From DATCJA01 sp963814955 (lineage in GTDB: Bacteria; Acidobacteriota; Vicinamibacteria; Vicinamibacterales; UBA2999), in contig CAWFEX010000006.1 of the NCBI GenBank assembly GCA_963814955.1, positions 806,001 through 870,000 on the forward strand: DNA of 64,000 bases, written 5' to 3'. The notes under the pieces were generated by a model, which did no database searches, was not told where the DNA came from, and was given only the letters and a program-made list of their open reading frames with translations. Position 1 is the stretch's first letter. Each line of letters opens with the position of its first letter. Below, one piece after another: positions 52,649 to 60,205 of this stretch. The translations under genes were made by a program, and so were the position numbers.

Positions 52649-53653
52649 ATGACCGGTCCAACGCTCGTGCGCGGTTCCGCGCTGATGTTCTTTGCCTGTT
52701 CCGTCAGCATTGCCGCTGTCCTTTCCGAAAATGCGAGCTCCCAGGAGTCGACCCGTCCTCTCGTGACCGAGGCCCAGTACGAAGCCTGGCAAACAGAGCT
52801 GTCGAACTGGGGGCGCTGGGGCAAGGATGACGAGCTCGGAACGCTCAATCTGATTACGCCCGCCAAGCGTCGAGCCGCCATGGCCCTCGTGAAAGAAGGA
52901 GTGCCCATTTCGCTGGCGGCCAATGCATTGACCGAAAAGGCCGCCGACGTTCCCTGCCCGGCCGAATGGGCGATGACCTCCGCAACGCAGACAGGCGCAA
53001 CCGATCGGGTGGCGTTTCCGTGTATCCACGGCGCGGCCTCCACTCACATCGATTCTCTCGCCCACACATTCTTCCGCGGCAAGATGTGGAATGGCTACGA
53101 CACATCGGTGCTGGTCACCAAGGACAAGGGGGCCGCAAGGAACTCCGTGCTGACCATGAAGAACGGCATCGTCACACGTGCGGTGTTGTACGACATCGCG
53201 AGGCTCAAGGGTGTCCCGTATCTCGCGCCGGGGGATCGCATCTTTGTCGAGGACCTCGAGGCTTGGGAAAAGAAAGCGGGTGTCAGGGTGGCGGCGGGCG
53301 ACGCGCTGGTGCTTCGATGGGGCCGCTACGGGCGGCGTGCCAAGCTCGGTCCCGACGACGGTGCCGCAGGGCTCGACAATTCGGTTCTGCCCTGGCTGAA
53401 ACAGCGCGACATCGCGCTTCTTGTCTGGGAGACCGCCGGGTATTCACCGCAACCCACGGGGGATCTCACTCGAAACGCAGTGCACAATTTTATCCAGGCG
53501 ATTCTGGGTATCCACGTGCTCGATCGCGCCGACCTGGAGGCGTTGAGTGAAGCGACCGCATCCCGCAATCGCTGGGAGTTCATGTTGACCGTCACGCCGC
53601 TGGCGCTGCCGAATGCCACGGGGTCGCCGGTCAATCCCATTGCGATGTTCTGA
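52649..53653 (+). CDS. Exported cyclase family protein (kynurenine formamidase-like)
   Basis: 334 residues. A signal segment (LVRGSALMFFACSVSIAAVL) is followed by WGRWGKDDELGTLNLITP, the usual cyclase-family opening. The metal motif HGAASTHIDSLAH (HxxxxxHxDxxxH) and GIVTRAVLYDIARLKGVPYL are present, then DALVLRWGRYGR and LLVWETAGYSPQPTGD. The family includes kynurenine formamidases and polyketide cyclases; exported members of this length are common in Acidobacteriota and have no clear substrate. A GAGGAG site lies 5 bases before the ATG. Confidence 0.82.
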   Translation: MTGPTLVRGSALMFFACSVSIAAVLSENASSQESTRPLVTEAQYEAWQTELSNWGRWGKDDELGTLNLITPAKRRAAMALVKEGVPISLAANALTEKAADVPCPAEWAMTSATQTGATDRVAFPCIHGAASTHIDSLAHTFFRGKMWNGYDTSVLVTKDKGAARNSVLTMKNGIVTRAVLYDIARLKGVPYLAPGDRIFVEDLEAWEKKAGVRVAAGDALVLRWGRYGRRAKLGPDDGAAGLDNSVLPWLKQRDIALLVWETAGYSPQPTGDLTRNAVHNFIQAILGIHVLDRADLEALSEATASRNRWEFMLTVTPLALPNATGSPVNPIAMF

Positions 53654-53820
53654 ATTCTAGCGAGGCTGCGCCTCAGACCAGCGAGCATGTCGCCAAGGCT
53701 CCGCCTCGCTAGTGGCAGTATCTCTTGCCCGCGCTCCGCGCGGGCGGGACGTCTTGAAAGGCCGTTCGAAAGCTTGATTCATGTGAACGAATTCTGGCCT
53801 TTCAAGACGTCTCGTCTAGG
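53654..53820. terminator. Three nested hairpins between convergent genes
   Basis: Arms at 53657-53673 and 53696-53712 (CTAGCGAGGC / GCCTCGCTAG core), a GCCCGCGCTCCGCGCGGGC hairpin at about 53728-53746, and a perfect 16-base inverted repeat GACGTCTTGAAAGGCC (53748-53763) / GGCCTTTCAAGACGTC (53796-53811). They are placed to terminate both converging genes. Confidence 0.65.
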
Positions 53821-54679
53821 TCAGCGGGAATTTGCGCCCGCGGCCGTCTTCACGTTCGGCGGGACGGGAAACACCAGATAGGGATTGTTGGTCTCCCACA
53901 TCTTGATTTCTACGTCGAGGAGCGTGCGACCGCCTTGTTTCCGGACGATGCGGCCTGGGGACTTGATGTCAGTCAACACTTCGGCGCGGTCGGCGTAGTT
54001 GGAGTATTCCGTCTGCGTCGCAAGGCTGGTTAGCGCCGGATTGTCGGCTCGTGTTTCCACTCTGGTGACGAGGTTGTTCGCGTCAAGCGTCGCCTTCACC
54101 GTAATGCCGGCGAGCGCGCCGCTCAGGGGAAAGGTTACGACTGTTGCGCTCGCTTCCGTTGAGAGCGTCGTTTTGTCGCCCGCCGACAACGCTCCTTTGA
54201 CAACTCCGTACGGGAGCGTCCAGAGCTGAAGGAGCCGTTCTCTGAAGGCGGCGTTCGCCGGCGTTGCGATGCCCTTTGCCGGGCACCAGACCGGCTCCCA
54301 TCTCCGATTCGTCCCAGGCGTAGTTCTCACGCACGGTCTGGATCGTGCGTTGTGGGGCGCCGCCGTCAGGGCCGGTGCGCGTCATTTCCACGCGCATGGC
54401 CGGAGGGTTGTAGCCCAGAGCGACGTGATACTCGATTTTGACTGCCCGCCCCGAGATGTCGCTCGTTCCGCTCCCGTAAAGCTCCATCGTGTTGACGACG
54501 TCAATCGCGGGGAGTCGCGTGGTATTGGCGCCAATGTCGGACCACCTCGCCATGCCCAGTGCGTCTGCTGCGGCGCGCAGCACCTTGACGCGATCGGGAG
54601 CGCTCTGCGCGCCGGCCAACTGGCCCGCCAATACGGCCACGACCACCACCACGAGCAACCTTGTGAATGTCATTCTCAT
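53821..54679 (-). pseudogene. Paralogue of the MBL protein's N-terminal domain, frame broken
   Basis: From the ATG at 54679: a signal peptide (TRLLVVVVVAVLAGQLAG), then VKIEYHVALGYNPPAMRVEM and YAWDESEMGAG. The frame shifts near 54285, and the next frame gives FRERLLQLWTLPYGVVKGAL, TVKATLDANNLVTRVETRAD and EYSNYADRAEVLTDIKSPGR, ending YLVFPVPPNVKTAAGANSR. Blocks match the N-terminal domain of the MBL protein at 49142-50587 in order (LWLTPHGVIKAAL versus LWTLPYGVVKGAL). No hydrolase domain follows. It suggests that this beta domain works as an independent periplasmic module. Joined length about 285 residues. Confidence 0.7.
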
Positions 54680-54749
54680 GGGACTACACCAATTCGTTGA
54701 GCATCACGCATTCGGCGACCGGTGTCAGGCGCGGGTTCACGCCGCACCG

Positions 54750-54773
54750 GCGGGCCGTAAAGGCCCGCCCTAC
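54750..54773 (-). repeat. REP palindrome
   Basis: On the - strand GTAGGGCGGGCCTTTACGGC and on; stem GCGGGCC/GGCCCGC. Confidence 0.75.
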
Positions 54774-54811
54774 GGTTTGAAACTCCAGGCACGCCAGGCA
54801 CCTTAGGCACT

Positions 54812-54905
54812 CTAGAACCGGTTTCATAACCGACGTAGTGTCCGCCTTCAGGCGGACTTCAGGTCCGGCTAAAGCCGGACACTACGGTTATGAAACCGGT
54901 TCTAG
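54812..54905. repeat. Nested REP pair flanked by a perfect 20-bp inverted repeat
   Basis: Outer arms CTAGAACCGGTTTCATAACC (54812-54831) and its exact complement (54886-54905) enclose a + strand REP (54835-54857) and a - strand REP (54863-54885). The whole 94-bp unit can fold into one branched hairpin. It sits at the 3' end of the - strand gene whose stop is at 54902. Confidence 0.85.
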
Positions 54906-55835
54906 TGATGCTCTTTCGTCACGATGTGGCTCAAGTCGCGTTCGCTGCAGGGCAACGACTCCGGCAGCAGGGCATTGGGTCGCGGATTGAGCAGCGCCAC
55001 TCGCGGCGTGGTGGTCCACGGCTCCAGCAGCACGTCAGGATCGTTGCACGGTCGCCGTCCACGTGAGCGTGTTTCCCTCTCGGCGGAAACGCTCGATGAC
55101 GTGCATGTTCTCGCTGTGGAAGTAGCCGCCGATCTGATCGAACCAGGTGTTGCTGTTGAAACCCCACGTGTCCACCACGAGCGTGTCACCATCCCAGTGC
55201 GCAATGGCTTCACCGGTGTAGCTGCCGTCCAGCTCCTGCAGCGGCGTGTGCTTGCGGCCGTCGAGCGGAATCATGCGGTACATCGTCTGGGTTGCAATCA
55301 GTCCACCCTGGCCTGGGTAGACGAACATCAAATGCGTCGGGTGGTGACTGATGTACGACGGAATGCCGCCGCGCGGAATCCCGGCTGGCATGCAGTTGTT
55401 CGAGGGGTCGTCTTCGTTGGAGTTGTGGTCGAAGTTCTTGACCGTGTCCCAGTGTTCCGGTTTATAGACCGGCCGGTTCGATCCGACGCGCCGGAGAAGA
55501 GCCGCCGCACGTTCGGCCTGCTCGTTGTTCTGCGGGCGAGTGGTGTTCCGCGGGAACGTGGCAATCAGCTGGCCGCTGAACAGATCGCGCGTGACGGAAT
55601 CGCTTTCGATGGCGAGCCCGTTGTTGGCAATCTGATTCGGGATCCCGTTCAGATTGTCGCCCAGCGCGTTCCAGACGCCGGTCAGGTCCGGATGTCCGTC
55701 AGCCGTGCGCGGAGTGACACCGGATGGCTTCGGCGGAGCGTTCGTCGTGCGCCGCGCCTGCGAAGACTCCTGCGCGAGCATGGCTCCCGACAGAAGGCAG
55801 AGCACGGCGGTCGCTAGAAATCGAGGTAGGCGCAT
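54902..55835 (-). pseudogene. Secreted protein of the PRTxDGHPDLTGVW family, frame broken
   Basis: From the ATG at 55835 (AGGAAGG site): signal peptide (MRLPRFLATAVLCLLSGAML), then the hallmark TPRTADGHPDLTGVWNALG. SVTRDLFSGQLIATFPR, VYKPEHWDTVKNFDHNSN, SHHPTHLMFVYPGQGGLIA and AHWDGDTLVVDTWGFNSNTW follow. The frame ends at 55035, and the next frame supplies DPDVLLEPWTTTPRVALLNP to the TGA at 54902. This secreted family is abundant in Acidobacteriota, often beside DUF6152 genes, as here. Its function is not known. Joined length about 310 residues. Confidence 0.75.
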
Positions 55836-55853
55836 ACACACCTTCCTGTGGCT

Positions 55854-56264
55854 TCAGTTTCCGTTTGGATCGGGTGTGAACTTGAACTCGCGGCCATCGG
55901 CCATCTTCAGTTCCTGGAGAAGGCCGCTGTTCGACCCATCCCTGGCCGCCAGCGCGACGACCGTGACCTCATCGCCCGGCTTCAGTCCGCCACGATCGGC
56001 CCGGCTCAAACCGCCTCTGCGGAGCTGGGCCGCGGCTGCCATCTCGAATGCCCACCTCGTGACTTTGCCGTCGGCGTCCTTGACGCTCACCGTCAGATAC
56101 GAGTGCGGATTGATGAACTCGACCTTGGCCACGGTTCCGCTGACGGTCACGTGCTTGGTGATGTCGAACTGCGCCTGGATTGAATGGTGCGCCCAGACAG
56201 GTCCCGCCAAACCCAGGCCCGCCAACGAAACTGCCAACACGGCGCTGATCGGGAAACGCATCAT
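55854..56264 (-). CDS. DUF6152 family secreted protein
   Basis: 136 residues. The signal peptide ends VWAHHSIQAQF, the family's typical AHHS start. The mature beta domain has VTVSGTVAKVEFINPHSYLT, VTRWAFEMAAAAQLRRGGLS and KPGDEVTVVALAARDGSNSG, a common DUF6152 layout with the FxNPHS motif. GGAGGAAT directly before the ATG at 56264 sets the start. The gene is followed after 18 bases by the PRTxDGHPDLTGVW gene, so the two form an operon. Paralogue of 25649-26110, but closer to the family consensus. Confidence 0.85.
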   Translation of the reverse strand: MMRFPISAVLAVSLAGLGLAGPVWAHHSIQAQFDITKHVTVSGTVAKVEFINPHSYLTVSVKDADGKVTRWAFEMAAAAQLRRGGLSRADRGGLKPGDEVTVVALAARDGSNSGLLQELKMADGREFKFTPDPNGN

Positions 56265-56359
56265 ATTCCTCCAGAGTTGCGGCGTCGGCAGAATCCTATA
56301 CCCGCTGAAGCCTCGAGACAATTCGTTTGGCGCGTGCCGACGTTTGGTATTCTCCGCGC

Positions 56360-57124
56360 ATGAGCCGGGGTCGGCTGATTGCGCTCGTGCTGCTGGGACT
56401 GCTTGTCGCGGCCAGCGTGTCCTATACCGGCAGCTATACGCTGGAGATCGTCGACAACGACGGCCGGCCGCAAACGGCCTATGCCCTGTACAACCACCAG
56501 GGACACTGGCTGAACCCCGTCCATCCCGTGAGCTATAACGCGACGCAAACGGCCGTCATTCGCGGCGACGCCGACGGACGGCTGACGATTCCCGCTGCCC
56601 TTCACGTGCATTTGCCTTTTCCGATCCAGACGCACCCGAGCCTCTCGATCGAGATGGTGTACGTCCCGCAGTTGCACAATGCCGGGGGCCTGATTAGAGG
56701 AGGCTATGCGGGGTCCGCGGCGGACACCTGGGAGATGGATGCGACACGCCATCGCGCGGTGGTGTTCGATTTGAGCGATAGCCCGGAGCGCTGGCGAGGG
56801 ACGCTATCGAATCTCTCTTTTTTCTTAGGACCGATCCTGTTGGGCCAACCGCGCGATTTCGACGCTTCAACAGCTGCAACACTGGTTGAACTGGTCGAGC
56901 ACTTTCGCGACGAATACAACGGCTTCCTGGCCCGTTTCGGCGACACGCCGCGGCCGTGGCCGCCGAAGCCGGCGAGCTTCATCAACGCAGACGACGAGCG
57001 GCGTTGGATCGAAATGGTCGAAACGGACCTTGGCCAGCGGCCGACGTGGGGGATGGAGATCCAGCGCCTCCATGAGACCGAGTTGTCAGTGCTGGCCGAA
57101 GTCGAGGCCAGATTGAAACGATAG
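56360..57124 (+). CDS. Membrane-anchored protein of unknown function
   Basis: 254 residues. One N-terminal helix (LIALVLLGLLVAASVSYT) anchors a periplasmic beta domain: SYTLEIVDNDGRPQTAYALY, GDADGRLTIPAALHVHLPFP and LSIEMVYVPQLHNAGGLIRG. The C-terminal part is helical (LVELVEHFRDEYNGFLARFG). A carboxypeptidase-regulatory-like or transthyretin-like beta fold is suggested by the GRPQTAY..DGRLTIPA pattern. I know no characterised relative. The ATG at 56360 follows the divergent DUF6152 gene by 95 bases. Confidence 0.6.
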   Translation: MSRGRLIALVLLGLLVAASVSYTGSYTLEIVDNDGRPQTAYALYNHQGHWLNPVHPVSYNATQTAVIRGDADGRLTIPAALHVHLPFPIQTHPSLSIEMVYVPQLHNAGGLIRGGYAGSAADTWEMDATRHRAVVFDLSDSPERWRGTLSNLSFFLGPILLGQPRDFDASTAATLVELVEHFRDEYNGFLARFGDTPRPWPPKPASFINADDERRWIEMVETDLGQRPTWGMEIQRLHETELSVLAEVEARLKR

Positions 57125-57370
57125 AGCCGCCGTCAGACATTCTCCACACTCACAGGCCACAGAGACACAGAGACACAGAGATACGGAAGGGCTGACGAAG
57201 CTGACGCAAAAGGAATACGAGCTCCGGCTGCTTTCCCGGCCGCAGCGCCCGCGGACGCAGCTCACCAACTCAAGGGAGCTCCGCGATCGTGGGCCATCCA
57301 GGCACCCGACGTACCCCAGGCACCTTAAGCACGTTAGGCACCCCAGACACCCCAGGCACCTTACACCTCG
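57125..57370. repeat. Repeat-filled intergenic region with three repeat types
   Basis: In order: a CACAGAGACACAG repeat (about 57152-57185), element X copy 3 (57220-57287), and a run of CCCAGGCACC / TTAGGCACC units of about 10 bases (57296-57366). No gene. It separates convergent genes. Confidence 0.75.
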
Positions 57371-58405
57371 TTATTTCGCGCGGCCGGTGAACCCGCGAGC
57401 GATCATGGCGACTTTGTAGAGCGACCCGGCGCCGCCAACATACAAGGTGCGCTTCTCCGGTCCGCTGAACGCGAGGTTCTGGCAGTCGGCCGGCGGGCAT
57501 TTCACTGGAATGGTGCCGAGGTGACGCCCCTCGGCGCTGAGCACTTCGACGCCTCCGCCGGTAGCGACGTAGAGTCGGCCCTCGTTGTCGATCGTCATGC
57601 CGTCGGCGAAGCTCCTCACCCCACCGAGACCGTTGTCACGTGTGCTGCGGCCCGTCAATGTGCCGAAGGCACGGCGGTTGCGCACCAGGCCGTCAGGCTG
57701 GATCTCCCACGCGATCACGTCCGCGCCGTTCGAGTCGCTGATGTACAGCGTCTTCTCGTCGCGGCTCAATTGGATGCCGTTCGGGCGAATCATCTTGTCT
57801 TCGATCCTGATGGCGCGCCCGCCAGGCGGGATGTAGTAGACGGCCGGCGGCAGCCGCGGTCCGAGCGGCTTGCCGAGCCGCTTCACCAGCGCTTCGGCCT
57901 GCTGGACGGTAAGGCCGGGGTCGGTGAAGTACACACCGCCCTTCCTGGTCACAATCAGGTCGTTAGGACGGCTGAACGGCTGCCCCTCGAAGTCGGCGCC
58001 GAGTACGGTCTGGCTTTGCGGCGGATGGATGACGCCGATGCGGGTCGATCCATCCCACGCCTGCGCCGAGATGAGACGCCCGTTGGCATCTTCGGTGACG
58101 CCATGGGATTCATTCGAGTCGGCGACGAGCACGGACACCGCGTTGGTAGTCGTATTCATCCTGTGGACGCGGCGTGCGCCAGGCTCGGAAAACACCAGCG
58201 TTCCATCGGTGAGCCCGATTGGATCATCGAGTCCGTCAAATCCTGTGAGGATTCGCTCGATAGGCGAACCATTCCTGACAACTCCAGGAATCTCGAGCGC
58301 CATACCGACGACCGTGGGCGTGGAGGTCTGCGTTCCGACCGCGTTAAAGGTGGTCTGGGCGCCCAGCGCGCACAACAGCAGGGCAATCGTCGCGTGGAAT
58401 TTCAT
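57371..58405 (-). CDS. SMP-30/gluconolactonase-like propeller, secreted
   Basis: 344 residues. A signal peptide (MKFHATIALLLCALGAQ) is followed by a six-bladed propeller: IGLTDGTLVFSEPGARRVHR, NESHGVTEDANGRLISAQ, SRPNDLIVTRKGGVYFTDPG with the conserved N and D metal positions, RPNGIQLSRDEKTLYISDSN and SFADGMTIDNEGRLYVATGG. These are the metal ligand positions of SMP-30, so lactonase activity is plausible. The ATG at 58405 is preferred over the GTG at 58411. Confidence 0.85.
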   Translation of the reverse strand: MKFHATIALLLCALGAQTTFNAVGTQTSTPTVVGMALEIPGVVRNGSPIERILTGFDGLDDPIGLTDGTLVFSEPGARRVHRMNTTTNAVSVLVADSNESHGVTEDANGRLISAQAWDGSTRIGVIHPPQSQTVLGADFEGQPFSRPNDLIVTRKGGVYFTDPGLTVQQAEALVKRLGKPLGPRLPPAVYYIPPGGRAIRIEDKMIRPNGIQLSRDEKTLYISDSNGADVIAWEIQPDGLVRNRRAFGTLTGRSTRDNGLGGVRSFADGMTIDNEGRLYVATGGGVEVLSAEGRHLGTIPVKCPPADCQNLAFSGPEKRTLYVGGAGSLYKVAMIARGFTGRAK

Positions 58406-58470
58406 GCGCACACGCTACAGGAAACCACCGCAGGAGATCAAAACCCGGCGGCTGAGGGGTTCTCAAGCGC

Positions 58471-58743
58471 TCAACGTTGAAGGCCATAGATGAAGACCGA
58501 TCCGGCCAGCAGGGTAGCTGCAACCAGCGCAAGATCGAAGTCTCTTCTCCAGAGCCGCGAGATAACCAGGGCGAATCCCAGCAGACCGAGCACGCCGCTC
58601 AGAGCGATGGAAACCATGATCAACGGAGCGGCTGCAAAAGCCCCCCATTGGTTCGTGAGCCTCACGTACGTCCACGCCGCCCACCAGACAGCGGCCGGTA
58701 CCCAGCAGACCCACAGGAACGCCGTGCGCGCTCTGGTCAGCAC
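58471..58743 (-). CDS. Small three-helix membrane protein
   Basis: 90 residues with three hydrophobic stretches: TAFLWVCWVPAAVWWAAWTY, FAAAPLIMVSIALSGVLGLL and FDLALVAATLLAGSVFIYGL. Positive residues between helices suggest a simple topology. I recognise no family and no neighbour gives a hint; a REP lies directly upstream. It looks translated because its hydrophobic pattern is regular, but no ribosome site is seen before the ATG. Confidence 0.5.
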   Translation of the reverse strand: MLTRARTAFLWVCWVPAAVWWAAWTYVRLTNQWGAFAAAPLIMVSIALSGVLGLLGFALVISRLWRRDFDLALVAATLLAGSVFIYGLQR

Positions 58744-58760
58744 AATCGTAGAATCGCGTT

Positions 58761-58786
58761 GGGCCGACCTGAAGGTCGGCCCCTAC
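58761..58786 (-). repeat. REP palindrome
   Basis: On the - strand GTAGGGGCCGACCTTCAGGT and on, the same sub-family as 25609-25632. Confidence 0.8.
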
Positions 58787-58825
58787 ACGGTCGGCGCGGT
58801 GCACCTCCCCGCCGCCGGTGTTCCG

Positions 58826-59224
58826 TTATGGCTCGGAAGAGATCGTGAGCGTGAATCCGCTCGGCTCGGTGACGTCGAACGCCCGTGTGCCCCACTCGGT
58901 GTCGTGGGGTTCCGTGCCCAGAGTAACTCCTGCTTTCCTGGCATCGGCTGCGAGCTGATCGATGTTCTGCGTTGTGCCGATGTAGATGCGCATGCCGACA
59001 CCCTTCTGCCGGTCGCGCCCCTTCTTCCAGTCGTCCTGACTCAGGCCGATGCGAGCTTCGCCCGCGCGCAGCATTACGCCAAGCAGCGTCCCTTTGTCTT
59101 CCCAGCGTTCCTCCACCCCGAATCCCAGACGTTCGAAAAACGCAACGCTCTGCGCGATGTCGTTCACGGTGAGGGTCGGGGAGATGGTCTTTGCCTGCAG
59201 CCGCGTGTCGAATGTGGTTGCCAT
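58826..59224 (-). CDS. VOC family (glyoxalase/bleomycin-resistance fold) protein
   Basis: 132 residues. ISPTLTVNDIAQSVAFFERL opens the VOC fold, followed by GTLLGVMLRAGEARIGLSQD, GVGMRIYIGTTQNIDQLAAD and WGTRAFDVTEPSGFTLTISS with the metal Glu region near the end. The family covers dioxygenases, isomerases and drug-binding proteins; this member cannot be placed. A GGAGG site lies 8 bases before the ATG. It immediately follows a two-domain VOC gene on the same strand (11-base gap), so the two are an operon. Confidence 0.82.
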   Translation of the reverse strand: MATTFDTRLQAKTISPTLTVNDIAQSVAFFERLGFGVEERWEDKGTLLGVMLRAGEARIGLSQDDWKKGRDRQKGVGMRIYIGTTQNIDQLAADARKAGVTLGTEPHDTEWGTRAFDVTEPSGFTLTISSEP

Positions 59225-59235
59225 GTTGGTGCCTC

Positions 59236-60021
59236 CTACTCGGCTTTCTTTGCGTGCAGCGAAAATGCGGCGCCCTGCGGATCCATCGCATTGACCACCC
59301 AATCTCCGCCGGGGACTTCCATCGGCCCGTTGAGGATCTTGCCGCCGTTGGCCTTGACGCGCTCGGTTGCCGCGTTGATGTCGGGCACGCGGAAATAGAT
59401 CATCCAGTGCGGCGGCACGTGGGCCATCTCCGGCGGTTTGTTCATCATGCCGCCGATCATTCCGTGAGGCCGATCGAACATGTGGTACTTGCCCATCGCT
59501 CCCATGTCCATCGTTTCACTTGGCTTCCACCCGAAGATCTCGCTGTAGAACTTCATCGCGGCAGGCGCGTCGGTGGTCATCAGCTCGTGCCACGACGCTT
59601 CGCCGACTTCCGGTGCGGTCTCCGGGCGCTCTTCGGTCGATGACGGTTGAATGATGTAGAACGCGGCGCCTTGAGGGTCCTTCATCATCTGTAACTTGCC
59701 AACCTTGGGTATCTCGATCACCGGAGAGAGTTCGGTTCCGCCGCGCCGCTTGATGTGGGCCACTGCCTCATCGAGCTTCGGTACGGCCACATACATGGCC
59801 CAGAACGGCGGCATATTCATTCCTTCGGGCCGTTTCATCAGACCCGCGACCTGAACGTCGCCGCTGCGTTTGAATGTCGTGTACGGATTGGGCGCGCCCG
59901 CGAAGGGCTCTGACTTCCACCCAATAACTTTGTTGTAGAAGGTTTCAGCGGCGACCGGGTCCGTTGTCATCAGTTCGTACCAGACCGGGCGTCCGAGCAA
60001 CGTTGAAACTGCCGTGGTCAT
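59236..60021 (-). CDS. Tandem VOC-domain protein (CFP32-like)
   Basis: 261 residues, two VOC modules: GRPVWYELMTTDPVAAETFY opens the first, and ASWHELMTTDAPAAMKFYSE the second. PPFWAMYVAVPKLDEAVAHI / PPHWMIYFRVPDINAATERV and MKDPQGAAFYIIQP / AMDPQGAAFSLHAK pair up clearly. This is the layout of the Mycobacterium CFP32 / hydroxylase-like family often found with YCII-DGPF proteins. The ATG at 60021 gives the complete first module. Function unclear; antibiotic or aldehyde detoxification is a guess. Confidence 0.83.
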   Translation of the reverse strand: MTTAVSTLLGRPVWYELMTTDPVAAETFYNKVIGWKSEPFAGAPNPYTTFKRSGDVQVAGLMKRPEGMNMPPFWAMYVAVPKLDEAVAHIKRRGGTELSPVIEIPKVGKLQMMKDPQGAAFYIIQPSSTEERPETAPEVGEASWHELMTTDAPAAMKFYSEIFGWKPSETMDMGAMGKYHMFDRPHGMIGGMMNKPPEMAHVPPHWMIYFRVPDINAATERVKANGGKILNGPMEVPGGDWVVNAMDPQGAAFSLHAKKAE

Positions 60022-60205
60022 TGCACGCCTCCCATACGGCACAGTGGCGTCGGAGAGCAGGCGCGAGAGTGCCGTGAACGATCAGTCTGTCACAACCGAT
60101 CGCGAGACGCGCATCACGTTTCGTTGAATTGATCACCTTGACGAGACACGTCGCAAAGGATTTGGGCGATTGGTTCAGTTTGAAACTCGTCGTTGAATGC
60201 GTCAA

